A DNA stretch of 64,000 nt from UBA1431 sp002329665. GTDB taxonomy: Bacteria > Bacillota > Clostridia > Christensenellales > UBA1431. The stretch covers positions 37,701-101,700 of the forward strand of contig JAXGXY010000003.1 in assembly GCA_040772545.1 (NCBI GenBank), read 5' to 3'. A model generated the notes under the pieces. It was not told where the DNA came from. It saw only the letters and a list, made by a program, of their open reading frames with translations, and ran no database searches. A program made the translations under genes and the position numbers. Shown piece by piece: positions 63,348 to 64,000 of the stretch (the stretch's first letter is position 1; every line of letters begins with the position of its first letter).

Positions 63348-63519
63348 AAAAATAACGTTACCGAGAAGACGCTCTCCGAAATTATTAAAAAGTTATCGAC
63401 TGTAGGCCTGGTTCTGCCGTATGAATGGGACGGTAAACCGATCCTGCAACTTGTAACTTGGGAGAAGCACCAGCAGGTACGAAATTTGAGGAGCAAATAC
63501 CCTGCTTGTGACGGTAGCG
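63348..63519 (+). pseudogene. N-terminal fragment of a phage replisome organiser, inverted
   Basis: The plus strand encodes VTEKTLSEIIKKLSTVGLVLPYEWDGKPILQLVTWEKHQQVRNLRSKYPACDG, the winged-helix part of the protein whose C-terminal part is on the opposite strand. The frame stops soon after at 63533. Confidence 0.65.
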
Positions 63520-63651
63520 AAGAGACGCTCTAAGCTCGCACGAGAGCTTAGTTGCAATCCCAAAACGCTTTCGTTTTATGAAAACGGAACGCGCGACATG
63601 CCCCGAGAAGTCTTGATTAAATACGCCGACTACTTTAACGTAACCACGGAC
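63508..63651 (+). pseudogene. XRE-family repressor fragment
   Basis: In another plus-strand frame, KTLSFYENGTRDMPREVLIKYADYFNVTTD is the second half of a Cro/CI-type helix-turn-helix domain. The normal continuation (YLLG) is replaced by recombinase sequence. Confidence 0.65.
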
Positions 63652-64000
63652 TCCGTAAAAAATGCTCACGGCATTCTGCATAAGGCTCTTGTGAAGGCGG
63701 CGGAGCTCCGTTATATCGGCTTCAACCCCGCAGATGCTTGCACTTTACCACGAATTGAGAAAAGGAAATTCAACCCTTGGAGGAAGCCGAGATCAAAGCC
63801 TTCCTTGCGGCCATAGAAAAGGGTGAGAGGTTTAAGGCGCTATTTCAGGTGACTTTATTCACGGGCCTGCGTGAAGGCGAAATCTGCGGGCTTTCCTGGG
63901 ATGCTGTGGATTTTGATCGTGGGATAATTTCTATCCGGCAACAGCTTCTGAAGGAAAAGAAAAAAGGCGGTAAATGCTACATCGCCCCGACCAAGAACGA
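63652..64000 (+). pseudogene. Phage tyrosine recombinase (integrase) fragment, frameshifted, runs off window
   Basis: HGILHKALVKAAELRYIGFNPADACTLPRIEKRK is the end of the core-binding domain of a phage integrase. A one-base shift near 63766-63775 is needed to continue EEAEIKAFLAAIEKG and ALFQVTLFTGLREGEICGLSWDAVDFD (the first catalytic Arg box). The N-terminal arm-binding domain is missing because the piece is joined to an XRE fragment. The C-terminus is beyond the window. Confidence 0.8.

Overview
The window looks like a high-GC chromosome segment of a Bacillota bacterium of clostridial type. This rests on FabK, a FabT-like MarR regulator, GlpP antitermination, ECF transporters, an EpsG-type exopolysaccharide locus, consensus sigma-A promoters and purine-rich ribosome binding sites with frequent GTG and TTG starts. 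I cannot place it below phylum or class. I saw no rRNA, tRNA or CRISPR array.

Layout. (1) 1-12700, minus strand: a complete type II fatty acid synthesis operon (birA-bioY-fabT-fabH-acpP-fabK-fabD-fabG-NMO/FabK-like-fabF-accB-fabZ-accC-accD-accA-degV). Biotin uptake and biotin ligation sit at the head of the operon whose AccB needs biotin. One consensus promoter lies before birA. A second, with a TTAG-N9-CTAA inverted repeat, lies before fabT. (2) 12869-16230: a DUF4405 cytochrome-b-like gene with two homopolymer frameshifts, then a three-gene zinc-ribbon operon. (3) 16430-26217, minus strand: the most interesting region. An 11-gene run begins behind a leader that matches a molybdenum-cofactor (Moco) riboswitch. 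It encodes exported proteins with sulfite-oxidase-like (SUOX) folds (one fused to a phosphodiesterase domain), MobB with a Cys-rich tail, a small-molecule kinase-like protein and a complete ECF transporter (S, A, A', T). I propose it as a scavenging route for extracellular molybdopterin-type cofactor. A tandem HbpS/GlcG protein follows. (4) 26334-31180: a GntR regulator, DUF2148, MtnA plus a class II aldolase (5-deoxypentose/methylthioribose salvage) and a frameshifted YjgB-like lipoprotein. (5) 31455-34268: glpK with a terminator-bearing leader, then glpP, whose product is the antiterminator expected to act on it.

(6) 34711-52195, plus strand: a long exopolysaccharide operon. It holds aminotransferases, a CapD/EpsC-like dehydratase split by an amber codon, a Wzz/BY-kinase-like fusion with a degenerate P-loop, six glycosyltransferases including the priming transferase, an EpsG polymerase, a flippase, a FemAB-like acetyltransferase and a beta-helix protein. 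It ends at a strong terminator. Convergent to it, on the minus strand, is a secreted SH3/beta-helix protein controlled by a class I cyclic-di-GMP riboswitch with its own terminator. The enzyme set and this riboswitch point to matrix or biofilm production.

(7) 55116-58614: DUF364, an SGNH hydrolase and an FGGY sugar kinase. (8) 58817-64000: mobile debris. An IS256-family transposase lies next to a prophage replication/packaging remnant on the minus strand (terminase small subunit, DnaC-like loader, replisome organiser). The loader gene is cut by a decayed IS21-family element with visible inverted repeats and target duplication. The last 700 bases join inverted and frameshifted fragments of a replisome organiser, an XRE repressor and a tyrosine recombinase that runs off the window.

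Several otherwise intact chromosomal genes carry single-base indels in homopolymers or one nonsense codon. Either the assembly has residual errors or these genes are recently inactivated; raw reads would decide.
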